A stretch of DNA of 64,000 bases. Source: Cerasicoccus frondis (GTDB taxonomy: Bacteria > Verrucomicrobiota > Verrucomicrobiia > Opitutales > Cerasicoccaceae). Of the stretch, positions 16,436-24,677 are shown one piece after another. The translations under genes and the position numbers were made by a program. The notes below the pieces were generated by a model that was given only the letters and a program-made list of their open reading frames with translations, did no database searches and was not told the DNA's origin. Numbering within the stretch: the first letter of the stretch is position 1; each line of letters opens with the position of its first letter. The stretch is taken from the NCBI GenBank assembly GCA_031296915.1, contig JAVDPC010000019.1, positions 62,001-126,000 on the forward strand. Direction: 5' to 3'.

Positions 16436-17038
16436 TTATTGCTGCTCAAGGCGAGCGACCATTTGGCGCTCCACATATTTGGCGAGCAGGTCAAACTCGA
16501 GGTTCACCTTGTCTCCAACTTTACGCTGCTGAAGGTTCGTCACCACCAACGTGTGAGGAATCAGCCAGACGGCGAGGCTATCGTCATGCACCTCGGCCAC
16601 AGTCAACGACATGCCGTCAATCGCGATACTGCCCTTGTAAACCAAGTACTGACGGAACTCCTTGGGAGCCGATACCCGTAGGTAATGGTTTTTACCCCGT
16701 GGCTCAAAGTCCAGGATCTCACCCGTACCATCGATATGCCCGGACACCACGTGCCCGCCAAACCGCCCATTGGCCGCAAGACTGCGCTCAAGGTTGATCA
16801 ACGAGCCGGCCCCAATGCCAGCAAACGAAGTCAGGCGCACAGTCTCGTCGAGCAAGTCAAAGCTCAGCTCGTTGCCGTTTTTTTCGACTACGGTCAGGCA
16901 GCAGCCATTGCAGGCCAAACTATCGCCAATGCCGAGGTCCTCCACTACCATTTGGGCGCGGAGAACCAGACGCCAGCTTTCTGCTCCTTCAGTAAAGGAG
17001 ACGACCTCACCCGTTTCTTCTACAATTCCGGTAAACAT
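16436..17038 (-). CDS. ribE: Riboflavin synthase, alpha subunit
   Basis: A 200-residue enzyme that converts two molecules of 6,7-dimethyl-8-ribityllumazine to riboflavin and a pyrimidinedione in the last step of riboflavin synthesis. It starts with the hallmark MFTGIVEETG and shows the internal duplication of the family: GDSLACNGCCLTV in the first half and GSIAIDGMSLTV in the second, with the conserved FGGHVVSGHIDG block at about 93-104. Length is normal. It is the last gene of a five-gene minus-strand run and begins 3 bp after the stop of the pseudouridine synthase gene. No FMN riboswitch is seen. Confidence 0.97.
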   Translation of the reverse strand: MFTGIVEETGEVVSFTEGAESWRLVLRAQMVVEDLGIGDSLACNGCCLTVVEKNGNELSFDLLDETVRLTSFAGIGAGSLINLERSLAANGRFGGHVVSGHIDGTGEILDFEPRGKNHYLRVSAPKEFRQYLVYKGSIAIDGMSLTVAEVHDDSLAVWLIPHTLVVTNLQQRKVGDKVNLEFDLLAKYVERQMVARLEQQ

Positions 17039-17041
17039 AAA

Positions 17042-17947
17042 TCAGTGATGATGGCGGCGGCCTCGCTTCCGCGCCTGTGGGCCACGCAACGAATCTCGTA
17101 TGCGGGCGCGCTGACGCTCAGCAATCTCACCTGGGGTTGGTTGGCGGGTTAAGCCCTTTACCCAGTCCTGGTTTTTACCGAGCATGCCTTCGAATTCTGA
17201 CGGCAGCGGAGATTGCGCAGAAAAGCGGACGATATCTCCATTCAAGGCGAAGCGCACTTCGATCTTCGCCGCGTGCAGAAACAACCGCCTGAGGTTCGTC
17301 ACGGACTTCACCTTGCGATTGAAGCGAAAGTCGCCGTAGGTGCGATCCCCGACGATGGGCATGTTATTTTTTGCGCATTGATAGCGCAGTTGATGCGTCC
17401 GCCCAGTATGCGGATTCAGCCGCATCAAGGAAAGCCCGTAGCGGAAATTATCCCCACGCTCCCACTTAAACGCGGTGCGCGCAGCGGTAACTCCTCCCTG
17501 AGATGCATACACAGGGCCACGTCGGCCATGGCGATGGTTTTTCTCCAACAAATCTGCCCACAGACCATGCATCCCAGGTCGCCCAGCGCCCTTAACGAGA
17601 GCAAAATACGTTTTTTCCACGTCGTGTGACTGGAAGCGCAGCTTGATTGCCTCTGCGACTGCTTGATTCGTGGCCAGCAAAATAACGCCAGAAGTCGCAG
17701 AGTCCAAACGATGCAGCAAGTAGGCTGCCTCTGGAGCCGCGTCATTGGGAAAACCATGATAGCATTCACGCTCGTGATCGTAATCAGCAACCAGTAGCGA
17801 TCGCTCGCGATCATCAGCGTGCTCCTCGTTAGGATGCGACAGAACGCCAACGGGCTTTTCCAGCGCCAACAGGCCAACCGGATGGCTACCGAGCAAACGC
17901 ACGCCCTTGCCCCACGGCAGCCAGTCATTGTCGCCCGCTTCGCTCAT
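17042..17947 (-). CDS. RluA-family pseudouridine synthase
   Basis: A 301-residue RNA pseudouridine synthase. The catalytic Asp82 lies in LLHRLDSATSGV, and the later NPHTGRTHQLR motif is typical of the RluA family. No S4 domain is visible at the N terminus. The chosen ATG (17947-17945) overlaps the stop of the TonB-like gene as ATGA, which favours it over the longer open frame reaching 18013. Which uridine in rRNA or tRNA it modifies cannot be told. The C-terminal 20 residues are very basic, including RKRGRRHHH. Confidence 0.9.
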   Translation of the reverse strand: MSEAGDNDWLPWGKGVRLLGSHPVGLLALEKPVGVLSHPNEEHADDRERSLLVADYDHERECYHGFPNDAAPEAAYLLHRLDSATSGVILLATNQAVAEAIKLRFQSHDVEKTYFALVKGAGRPGMHGLWADLLEKNHRHGRRGPVYASQGGVTAARTAFKWERGDNFRYGLSLMRLNPHTGRTHQLRYQCAKNNMPIVGDRTYGDFRFNRKVKSVTNLRRLFLHAAKIEVRFALNGDIVRFSAQSPLPSEFEGMLGKNQDWVKGLTRQPTPGEIAERQRARIRDSLRGPQARKRGRRHHH

Positions 17948-19215
17948 CGGAAATAATACGTAATGGTGATGCTCTGACTCTCCCCCAAGGTCTGCGCCAT
18001 TTCCTTGGTCCAAATGCCAAAGGGCGCCCGCGACTGAATGGACTCAATGCAGATCGCCGTCGCTGCACGACTGGCGCTGGAATAGAGCACCTCCATCTGC
18101 GTGATCTCGCCCTGCTGATTGATGGAATACTTCACAACCACGCGCGACCCCAAGTCCGCCATGATCGTGGACTGAGAACGCACCAACAATTGCCACTGCA
18201 TGTCGATTGCCTCGATCATTCGGCGTAAGTAGGCGCCAAATTTATCAAACTTGGCGTCCACCGAAATAGAGCCAACGCGATTTGTCGCGCGCTGTTCTCG
18301 CTTGAGCGGGCCAGAAGTGGTCTGCACAAAATTCAAACGCGGGCGCGCTTGTGGGCGAGCTTCACTCGATGGCGTGGCTTGCTGGGTGGCCTCAGACACC
18401 ATCACCTCTTCCATGTAAACCTGGACGCGGCTGTCGTCTGCCTTTTCCGGTTGTGAGGTTTTCTCCACCGTTTCCTCGGCCTTTTCTTCGGCTTCGCCGG
18501 TTTTCACTGCGGCGAGGATGCCCTCTTCCGCCTCTGGCTCCTCCTCCACTTCCAACGCCTTTTGCTCTTCCATGCCGGGATCAGATTCAGCCACTTCTTC
18601 GGGCGTATACTCCGGTTGCTCGGCTTCCACCGTCTGGTCCTGTGGCTCCTCCGGCTGCTCCTGTTGTTCGGTTGGTTGCTGTTGCTCGGTCGGCTGCTGT
18701 TCGGCCATTTCCTGCTGCTGCTCTTCAGGCTGCATATTAGCAGGCATCTCCGGTGCAGGCTCCGACATCTGCTCGGGAGCCGCTTCTGCGGGCTGAGCCG
18801 TTAAATCGCCAGCAACAATTTTCTCCGAATCCAACATTTCGCCATCCACCGCCGGCGTATCGTTATCCTGCGTCGGATCAGGCGTCTCCTGCGCGGCGGC
18901 GGTGTCTTTGAATGAAATCTTGTCGGTGTCGACCTTCTCCTCGGGAGCCATTGGATTAGCTTCAACAAACTCCGGCATGGGGGGCGGAGGAGGCAGAAAC
19001 TCGACTTCGAGGGGCGGATTCGTGGGACGCTCTTTTTCAATGATCCCGATTTCGCCCCAAGGGAAAATCCAAACCGCCAGCAAGTGAATGAGGATGGTGA
19101 TGGCCAGGCCAATGGGCACCGTTTTACGACGCAGCTTGTCTCCGGCGGTATCATCGGTCCACCGCGGCCATTCGTTGGATTGCGGTTTTTGTGGTGGTTC
19201 TTCAAGCGCGCTCAT
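17944..19215 (-). CDS. TonB/TolA-like protein with long Pro/Glu/Gln linker
   Basis: A 423-residue inner-membrane protein of TonB/TolA design. One membrane helix lies at about 32-52 after a short cytoplasmic start, followed by PLEVEFLPPPPPMPEF and about 250 residues rich in Glu, Gln, Pro and Ala (with EEQQQEMAEQQPTEQQQ-type repeats) that would span the periplasm. The C-terminal 100 residues contain a VVVKYSINQQGEI strand pattern and end in ITITYYFR, like the TonB/TolA C-terminal domain. The start at 19215 overlaps the maf stop as ATGA and is preferred to 19239. TonB proteins pass ion-gradient energy to outer-membrane receptors. Here no exbB/exbD is adjacent, and position within a housekeeping operon leaves a TolA-like or structural role open. 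Confidence 0.75.
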   Translation of the reverse strand: MSALEEPPQKPQSNEWPRWTDDTAGDKLRRKTVPIGLAITILIHLLAVWIFPWGEIGIIEKERPTNPPLEVEFLPPPPPMPEFVEANPMAPEEKVDTDKISFKDTAAAQETPDPTQDNDTPAVDGEMLDSEKIVAGDLTAQPAEAAPEQMSEPAPEMPANMQPEEQQQEMAEQQPTEQQQPTEQQEQPEEPQDQTVEAEQPEYTPEEVAESDPGMEEQKALEVEEEPEAEEGILAAVKTGEAEEKAEETVEKTSQPEKADDSRVQVYMEEVMVSEATQQATPSSEARPQARPRLNFVQTTSGPLKREQRATNRVGSISVDAKFDKFGAYLRRMIEAIDMQWQLLVRSQSTIMADLGSRVVVKYSINQQGEITQMEVLYSSASRAATAICIESIQSRAPFGIWTKEMAQTLGESQSITITYYFR

Positions 19216-19844
19216 CGGCTGACCTCCAGTTGCGACCACAGGCCAAGCTGCTCCAAGCGCTCACGGAGAAATTCCGTGGGCAGTCCCATCACGTTGTTCA
19301 ACGAACCATTCAGGCTCTCAATGATCAGCTCACGCCCTTCCTGAATGCCGTAAGCGCCTGCCTTGTCCAGTGGGTTGACGATCTCAAAGTAGCGCTCCAT
19401 ATCTTCACGACTAAGCGGGCGAAACGTCACCTCACTCGTCACAAAATGCGCTTCATCCACCCCGCCATTAAGGGACCGCAGACAAACGCCGGTGTAAACC
19501 GTGTGTATACGGCCGGAAAGCTTGGCGAGCATCGCGAATGCATCTTCCAGAGTCGGAGGCTTATGGAGCACTTCATTATCCAAAGCAACCGTGGTGTCGC
19601 TGCCAAGCACCAGAGAATCTGGCTGCAAACGGGCAACCTGCTCGGCTTTGATGCGCGCATTGTGCAGCACTGTCTCACGCGGGCAACTATCCGGCTCCTC
19701 ATGCTCCTCAACATTTGCCGGGCACACGGTGAACCGCACTCCTAGCTCTTGGAGCAGGTAACTCCGGCGCGGCGATGCGGACGCCAGCACCAAGTAGTCA
19801 TACTTGGCGCCCGAGGTCACGGGGTCTGTTGTGGTAGTGCTCAC
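19212..19844 (-). CDS. maf: Maf-family nucleotide pyrophosphatase
   Basis: A 210-residue Maf protein, which hydrolyses non-canonical or canonical nucleoside triphosphates (dTTP/UTP or m7GTP type) to the monophosphate. It begins with the family signature LVLASASPRR near residue 18 and has VLGSDTTVALD and a TGVCL block, followed by YGIQEGRELIIESLNGSLNNVMGLP close to the end. Length is normal. It lies between prmC (114 bp upstream) and the TonB-like gene (4-bp overlap). The exact substrate class cannot be told from the sequence. Confidence 0.95.
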   Translation of the reverse strand: MSTTTTDPVTSGAKYDYLVLASASPRRSYLLQELGVRFTVCPANVEEHEEPDSCPRETVLHNARIKAEQVARLQPDSLVLGSDTTVALDNEVLHKPPTLEDAFAMLAKLSGRIHTVYTGVCLRSLNGGVDEAHFVTSEVTFRPLSREDMERYFEIVNPLDKAGAYGIQEGRELIIESLNGSLNNVMGLPTEFLRERLEQLGLWSQLEVSR

Positions 19845-19958
19845 AAATCCTGAATTTCCAGCAATTAACGGCTCACATTACGCGCCCGCGGATAAAATCC
19901 AAGCATGAAGAGGTATTTCGGCCACATTGAATATCGGTCCGCGAATGCCAACCTCATC

Positions 19959-20801
19959 CTATGCAGACCAAGCCCAGAAAAAGCGGGACCGCCCATCCAA
20001 ATCCTTAATCGCCTCCCATTTGGCGAGACCTGCCTCCTCGGCCAAACGCGCCAACTCGCCATGTTGGGCAATGCCGGTTTCGGCGGCAAACAAGCCTCCA
20101 GCGGCCAAAAACTTCGGAGCCCCAGCCAGAATAACACGCAGGTCATCCAAGCCATCAGCGCCAGAAACCAATGCAGTTTCCGGCTCATGCGAGATCACTT
20201 CCGGCTCTGCAGTCGTCATCTCTGCCTTCGTCAAATATGGTGGGTTGCTGATGATTAAATCGTATTGCCCCCCTACTCGCTCAAACCAATTCGACTGAAT
20301 AAACTCAACCCGCTCCAAGCCATTGGCGGTCGCATTTTCCTGCGCCAGCGCGAGAGCGTCAGGGCTGACGTCCACAGCGGTCACCTGCGCCTCTGGCCAG
20401 GCCATCGCAAGGGACAGAGCAAGCGCCCCGGTTCCAGTCCCCAGATCCAGAACATGGCTCGGATGCTCTTGGCCAAAATGCTGGATGATCAAATCCGCCA
20501 GCTCTTCAGTTTCTTGACGCGGGATCAACGCCCGGCGATCACACTTGAGCTTCAAATCGAGAAACTCAGTTTGGCCTAAGATATACTGCAACGGTTCTCG
20601 ACGCGCACGCCGGCCAACTAAAGGACGCAGCTTGTCCAACTGCTCCTTCACCAGCGGCCGCTCAAACTGCAAATACAGATCTAAACGACTACAGTCCAAA
20701 ACATGCGCCATGAGCCGCTCGGACTGCAATCTTGCCTCCGGCACGCCTTTCTCCTCGAAATACGCCGTTGTTTTTTGCAGGATCTCCAGAACGCTTTGCA
20801 T
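19959..20801 (-). CDS. prmC: Peptide chain release factor N5-glutamine methyltransferase
   Basis: A 280-residue S-adenosylmethionine-dependent enzyme that methylates the Gln of the GGQ motif in release factors RF1 and RF2. Features: an N-terminal helical domain (about 1-70), the SAM-binding loop VLDLGTGTGALAL (about 117-129), acidic VDV at 143-145, and the NPPY motif at 186-189 that holds the target glutamine. The start at 20801 gives a normal-length family N terminus (MQSVLEILQK); the frame extends further upstream but there it is only antisense to dciA. It is the first gene of the prmC-maf-tonB-rluA-ribE run. Confidence 0.95.
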   Translation of the reverse strand: MQSVLEILQKTTAYFEEKGVPEARLQSERLMAHVLDCSRLDLYLQFERPLVKEQLDKLRPLVGRRARREPLQYILGQTEFLDLKLKCDRRALIPRQETEELADLIIQHFGQEHPSHVLDLGTGTGALALSLAMAWPEAQVTAVDVSPDALALAQENATANGLERVEFIQSNWFERVGGQYDLIISNPPYLTKAEMTTAEPEVISHEPETALVSGADGLDDLRVILAGAPKFLAAGGLFAAETGIAQHGELARLAEEAGLAKWEAIKDLDGRSRFFWAWSA

Positions 20802-20816
20802 ACACGAGCCAACACG

Positions 20817-21182
20817 ATGCACTTTAGCCGCGAAGTCAATAACCTGATCGCCAATCTCCGGGGACTGCCCGAAGATCGGGGCCGCTCGGTGTCGCGTCAG
20901 GCCAAGCCGATTGACAGCATTGTCGAGGTCATCGTCGAACGCTACAAAATCGGCAAGCCGACTGCGGAGGAAATCATCGTCAAAAACTGGAAGGACATCG
21001 TCGGCGAGCAAACCGCTCACCGGGCGCGCCCAATGAAAATCGTCAACGGCAAGCAATTGGTGATTTTGGCCTCGAACTCTGTGATCAAGCAGGAGCTGCT
21101 CTTCGCTGAACGACAAATCCTCAAGCGCATCCGCGCCCTCCCCGAGTGTGGCGCGATCCGCGACGTGAAAATCACCGGTTAA
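20817..21182 (+). CDS. dciA: DUF721 / DciA-like protein
   Basis: A 121-residue protein of the DUF721 family. DciA is the ancestral loader or partner of the replicative helicase DnaB in bacteria lacking DnaC or DnaI. The visible pattern is a helix and then VEVIVERYKIGKPTAEEIIVKNWKDIVGEQTAHRA-type sequence and a KQLVILASNSVIKQELLFAERQILKRI segment, which matches the KH-like fold of the family (W-x-x-I-V-G near residue 60). ATG 20817 is the natural start; the frame is open further left but antisense to prmC. Its start codon is only 15 bp from the prmC start codon on the other strand. Confidence 0.8.
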   Translation: MHFSREVNNLIANLRGLPEDRGRSVSRQAKPIDSIVEVIVERYKIGKPTAEEIIVKNWKDIVGEQTAHRARPMKIVNGKQLVILASNSVIKQELLFAERQILKRIRALPECGAIRDVKITG

Positions 21183-21191
21183 GGTGCTGCT

Positions 21192-21905
21192 CTAGAAAGA
21201 GGTCTTCGTCGGCGTAATAACTAAATCGCGCACGCAAAGATGTGGCGGCAATTCGTAGCAGTAGCTCACGACGTCGGCAAATTCTTCCGCAGTCATGAAA
21301 TCCGGATGTCCGAGCAATTCGCAATATTCATCAAACGTAATGCCCATGCCTGCATGGATGTTGGTGCGAATGTAAGCTGGTGATAGATTGATAACACGCA
21401 CCCCGGCAGCAGCGGCGGCTTCACGCAGTGATTCCGATACGCTGCGCAAGCCGTATTTACTCGCCGTGTAGCCCACGGCAACCGGACAAGTTTTACGATC
21501 AGAGATCGATGTAACGTTGATGATGGTTCCCTTTTTCCGCTCGATCATGCCATCATATACGGCTCGAGTTCCGTTGAGCGCGCCGAGTAAGTTCGTGCGA
21601 ATTTCGCGCTCATAATCTTCGGGCTCAACTTTTTCAAAGGGTCGCACATCCGCAATGCCCGCATTGTTGATCAGGCAGTCCGTTGGCCCAAACTCCGCCT
21701 CAGCGTCCTCGATCGCTTTTTTTAGCGGGCCATAATCACCGACATCAACTTCGGCATAGCTGGCATGCGGCAAGCCGAGATCCACCTTATGCCGCGCAAT
21801 GAGCAGTAAAGCATACCCATGCGCGGAAAGTTTTTCAGCGATGGCGCGACCGATTCCGGAGCTCGCGCCAGTGATTACGACTAATGGCTTTGATGGAGCA
21901 CTCAC
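21192..21905 (-). CDS. Short-chain dehydrogenase/reductase
   Basis: A 237-residue classical SDR oxidoreductase with a Rossmann fold. Cofactor loop TGASSGIG at 12-19, NNAG at 80-83, active-site Ser133, Tyr146 and Lys150 (YTASK). An Arg at position 38 after the second strand (LLIARHK) favours NADPH. Residue Cys and Tyr-rich C terminus (VSYCYELPPHLCVRDLVITPT) resembles the YdfG/serine dehydrogenase-like subgroup. The substrate is unknown. It converges on dciA with a 9-bp gap. Confidence 0.93.
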   Translation of the reverse strand: MSAPSKPLVVITGASSGIGRAIAEKLSAHGYALLLIARHKVDLGLPHASYAEVDVGDYGPLKKAIEDAEAEFGPTDCLINNAGIADVRPFEKVEPEDYEREIRTNLLGALNGTRAVYDGMIERKKGTIINVTSISDRKTCPVAVGYTASKYGLRSVSESLREAAAAAGVRVINLSPAYIRTNIHAGMGITFDEYCELLGHPDFMTAEEFADVVSYCYELPPHLCVRDLVITPTKTSF

Positions 21906-21986
21906 GGTTAATACAAAGTCATCTCAAAGCAAATGATGTCAATGGAATAGCCAAAGGAGTGCCTGGAGAACTATCCAAATAGTACA

Positions 21987-22019
21987 AAAAATTGCCGCCC
22001 TGGCGAACCAGGACGGCTG
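21987..22019 (-). terminator. Rho-independent terminator after the 22072-22617 gene
   Basis: On the minus strand a 10-bp stem with one mismatch (GCCGTCCTGG with CCAGGGCGGC), a 4-nt loop, then AATTTTTT. Confidence 0.85.
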
Positions 22020-22071
22020 CGTTTGCTGCTGTTATTTTTTACTAACCCTAGTTTAGTAAAAAGTTGTTGGC

Positions 22072-22617
22072 TTATTCGAGGCCGTTGCGGGCAAAGCCTT
22101 TGCCCTTGGGCCCACGGCCAGGAGGCACGCCGAGTTCACCGGCGATATCGCTGTCGTTGTGGATCGAGTCGGGGGAGTTGGTGAGGTCGACTCCGGCGTC
22201 GGTAATGTCGATGTAAGCGCGCTTGGGCCCATCTTCACGACCTGCCAGACGCACGGTGCCGCGTAGTGTCTTGGACTCTGGTCCTTGGCCGCGATCACGC
22301 TCCAGGTTGGTGCCGTAACGGCGAATCAAGGTGTCCTTGTCTTCCTTGTCGGCTACAACGAGTATCGCGCCGCCCTTGGCGACTTCGTCTTCATCGATCG
22401 TTGCCGCCCAAAAGAACACGTAAGGAACATCATCAGGGGCATGGCGATTGACACGGATAAAGACCACATCGAGGCTAACTTTTTCACCTTCCAGCTCCGG
22501 CGCCATGGCCTTCACGTGGGATGCGGTGTTGACGCCTGATGTTCCGGCGAGTGCAACGAAGGGAGAAAAGCCAATGAAGGCTGCGAGAGCAATTTTGAGA
22601 GAGGATTTGATTTTCAT
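22072..22617 (-). CDS. Secreted protein of unknown function
   Basis: A 181-residue protein with a clear signal peptide (MKIKSSLKIALAAFIGFSPFVALAG, described as Lys-rich start, hydrophobic core and ALAG cleavage site). ATG 22617 is chosen because the signal begins there; the frame runs 13 codons further upstream without support. The mature part has no Cys and is rich in Asp, Glu, Arg and Gly. It begins with a beta-rich stretch (SLDVVFIRVNRH, YVFFWAATIDEDEV) and ends with a flexible tail containing GVPPGRGPKGKGFA. No family recognised. Its own terminator follows and the upstream TPR gene is 85 bp away, so it may be expressed with that gene or alone. Confidence 0.7.
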   Translation of the reverse strand: MKIKSSLKIALAAFIGFSPFVALAGTSGVNTASHVKAMAPELEGEKVSLDVVFIRVNRHAPDDVPYVFFWAATIDEDEVAKGGAILVVADKEDKDTLIRRYGTNLERDRGQGPESKTLRGTVRLAGREDGPKRAYIDITDAGVDLTNSPDSIHNDSDIAGELGVPPGRGPKGKGFARNGLE

Positions 22618-22702
22618 GATTAAGAGTTGGTTACGCTTTGGAAAACCAACCCCCACATGAAAAGTTGCGGAAAAGCAGAAAAAATATTACCAGAAGATTA
22701 AT

Positions 22703-24625
22703 CTACCGCGGCAACGTCTGTAATTTAGCCTGGATATCCGCAGCACGCGGATGGTTAGGCGCCATCTGGACGAACTCTTCATACAGGAAGCGCGCATTGC
22801 GCGTGTTGCCCATGATCACTTCATAGGCGCGCCCCAACGCCAGAGTGATGTCTGGGCTGTTCGGGAAACGTTCCTTGGCCTTAACCAGTTCTCGCATCAA
22901 AGCGTCGCGACTCATCGTGCGCTGAATAGCGCGCAAATAATTTAAGGTGTAACGGACATCGTTGGGCGCCAGACGGGTTGCTTCCGAAGCATAGATTTCC
23001 GCTTCACGGTACTGACCGTTGTTGTAGTAGGCGCGGGAAAGATTATAGGCCAACTCAGCATTTCGGTAGTCGGAAGCAATGGCTTCCCGGTAAAAACGAA
23101 TCGCAGTCATGTAGTCCTCAGCCTCATAGGCGAGCTTGGCGCGATCAGCAGGCGACATATTCGGTGCTGGCGGGTCAATTTCAATGCGGCCTTGTTCAAC
23201 CTCGATTTCGCCATCCGCCAACTCCTGGGCATCCACCGTCGTCACTTCAACGCCGCCATCGGGCGTGCGGGTAATTTTCACTTCCTTCACTTCCGCCACC
23301 GTCTCTTCGGTCGGCGCCTCCGCATCTGCTGTGGCAATCGTGACCTCATCAACTTCCAAGGCGCCTTCATCTTCCGCCATATCCACGGTAGGCGGCGCCT
23401 GCATTTCTTCAGTTAAATCCAACTCTTCGACGCTCGGAGTGGGCAATGCTTTTGCCATCACAAGATCTGGCTCATCATTGACGTTGCCCAAACTGGTTGC
23501 CGCTGGCGGTTCTTCCGAATCGGTGTTCGACACGACCAAATCACCTGAAGCCGTGGGCGTGATCACGCCCTCATTCGTGGCCACTGACACCGATTCAGTC
23601 GGTGTAGCCGCAATATTCGTGTCGACCGCAGTCGGAGTTTCTTCAACGGCTGTAACCTCCGTGACGACGGTTACGTTTTCAGCGACCACGGCTGGCGCCG
23701 CAGCGCTGGCAGCCAGCAATTCTTCTTCCGTCATCTCGACTGTTTCGGCCTCCGCAACAGCAGGCGCCTCAGCTACGGGTTCCTCAACCACTGGTGGTGG
23801 CGCGCTCGCGCCAATCGTGCCACGCAAGGCGTTTTGCGCCGAACGCCACTTGAGCAATTCCTGACGCGCCGAGGCGTAAGGGCCACTCGACAATTCGCCG
23901 GGGAATTCCTTCTCAATCTGATCCATCAAATCGGCTGCGTGCGGCCATTGCTTGTCACGCAGCGCGATCTCGAACAAACCGAGTTGTGCGTTGAGTCGGT
24001 CAGCAGGCGCCCCCCCCGGACGCAGGGCCTGCATGTACCACTTCGTGGCTTGGGCGCGATTATTCAGGGAATGATACAGATGCCCGATCAGGGCCGCCTC
24101 TTCGTGGGTTGGTGTTTGGCGGCTGCGGCGAAATGCCTCCAAATAGGCGTCAAGCGCCGCCTGAGTATGCTTTTGCTCAAACTCCACCTGCCCCAAGGCT
24201 TTCCACGCAGCGGCATCGTCGGGATTGAGTTCCAGGTAATCACGGTAAGCTTGAGTCGCAGCCTTGGCGTTGCCGCTTTCCCGATGAGTCGACGCGGCAT
24301 AGAGCGCAAGGTCGGCATTGGTCGGATTTAATTGAAACGCCTGATCGAAATAAAGCGCCGCCATCATGGGGTCTGGCTGCTTCGCGTAAGCAAATGCCAG
24401 CGCTTCGATGACCTGCGGATTTCCCGGCGACTTTGCTTCGAGCTCCTCCAGACGCTGAATCGCCAAGGGAACCTGGTTTTCGTAAACCAGTTCATTGGCC
24501 GCAGAAATGGCCTGTTGGATTGACGCTTCATCCGGCGGACCATCCTTACCGCCACAAGCGGTTAGAAAAAGTATTGCCAGCAAAAGCCAAAGGCGGGCAA
24601 GCTGTGTGCGATATTGCTGTTTCAT
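22703..24625 (-). CDS. TPR-repeat lipoprotein with long acidic linker
   Basis: A 640-residue lipoprotein. ATG 24625 is chosen because the signal peptide begins there; the lipobox is LTAC followed by GGKDG. Residues about 20-250 hold tetratricopeptide repeats (for example LALYAASTHRESGNAKAATQAYRDYLELNPDDAAAW in pattern). A stretch of about 200 residues rich in Val, Ala, Glu and Thr follows, and a second TPR set (PADRAKLAYEAEDYMTAIRFYREAI, then YNNGQYREAEIY) fills the C-terminal 150 residues. Such proteins act as scaffolds in the periplasm or at the outer membrane. It diverges from the DUF362-like gene with about 50 bp between start codons. The partner is unknown. Confidence 0.85.
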   Translation of the reverse strand: MKQQYRTQLARLWLLLAILFLTACGGKDGPPDEASIQQAISAANELVYENQVPLAIQRLEELEAKSPGNPQVIEALAFAYAKQPDPMMAALYFDQAFQLNPTNADLALYAASTHRESGNAKAATQAYRDYLELNPDDAAAWKALGQVEFEQKHTQAALDAYLEAFRRSRQTPTHEEAALIGHLYHSLNNRAQATKWYMQALRPGGAPADRLNAQLGLFEIALRDKQWPHAADLMDQIEKEFPGELSSGPYASARQELLKWRSAQNALRGTIGASAPPPVVEEPVAEAPAVAEAETVEMTEEELLAASAAAPAVVAENVTVVTEVTAVEETPTAVDTNIAATPTESVSVATNEGVITPTASGDLVVSNTDSEEPPAATSLGNVNDEPDLVMAKALPTPSVEELDLTEEMQAPPTVDMAEDEGALEVDEVTIATADAEAPTEETVAEVKEVKITRTPDGGVEVTTVDAQELADGEIEVEQGRIEIDPPAPNMSPADRAKLAYEAEDYMTAIRFYREAIASDYRNAELAYNLSRAYYNNGQYREAEIYASEATRLAPNDVRYTLNYLRAIQRTMSRDALMRELVKAKERFPNSPDITLALGRAYEVIMGNTRNARFLYEEFVQMAPNHPRAADIQAKLQTLPR

Positions 24626-24677
24626 GCAGAGGCAGTTATAAACCACGACCCTACCGATAACGAGTCAAGCGCTGATA

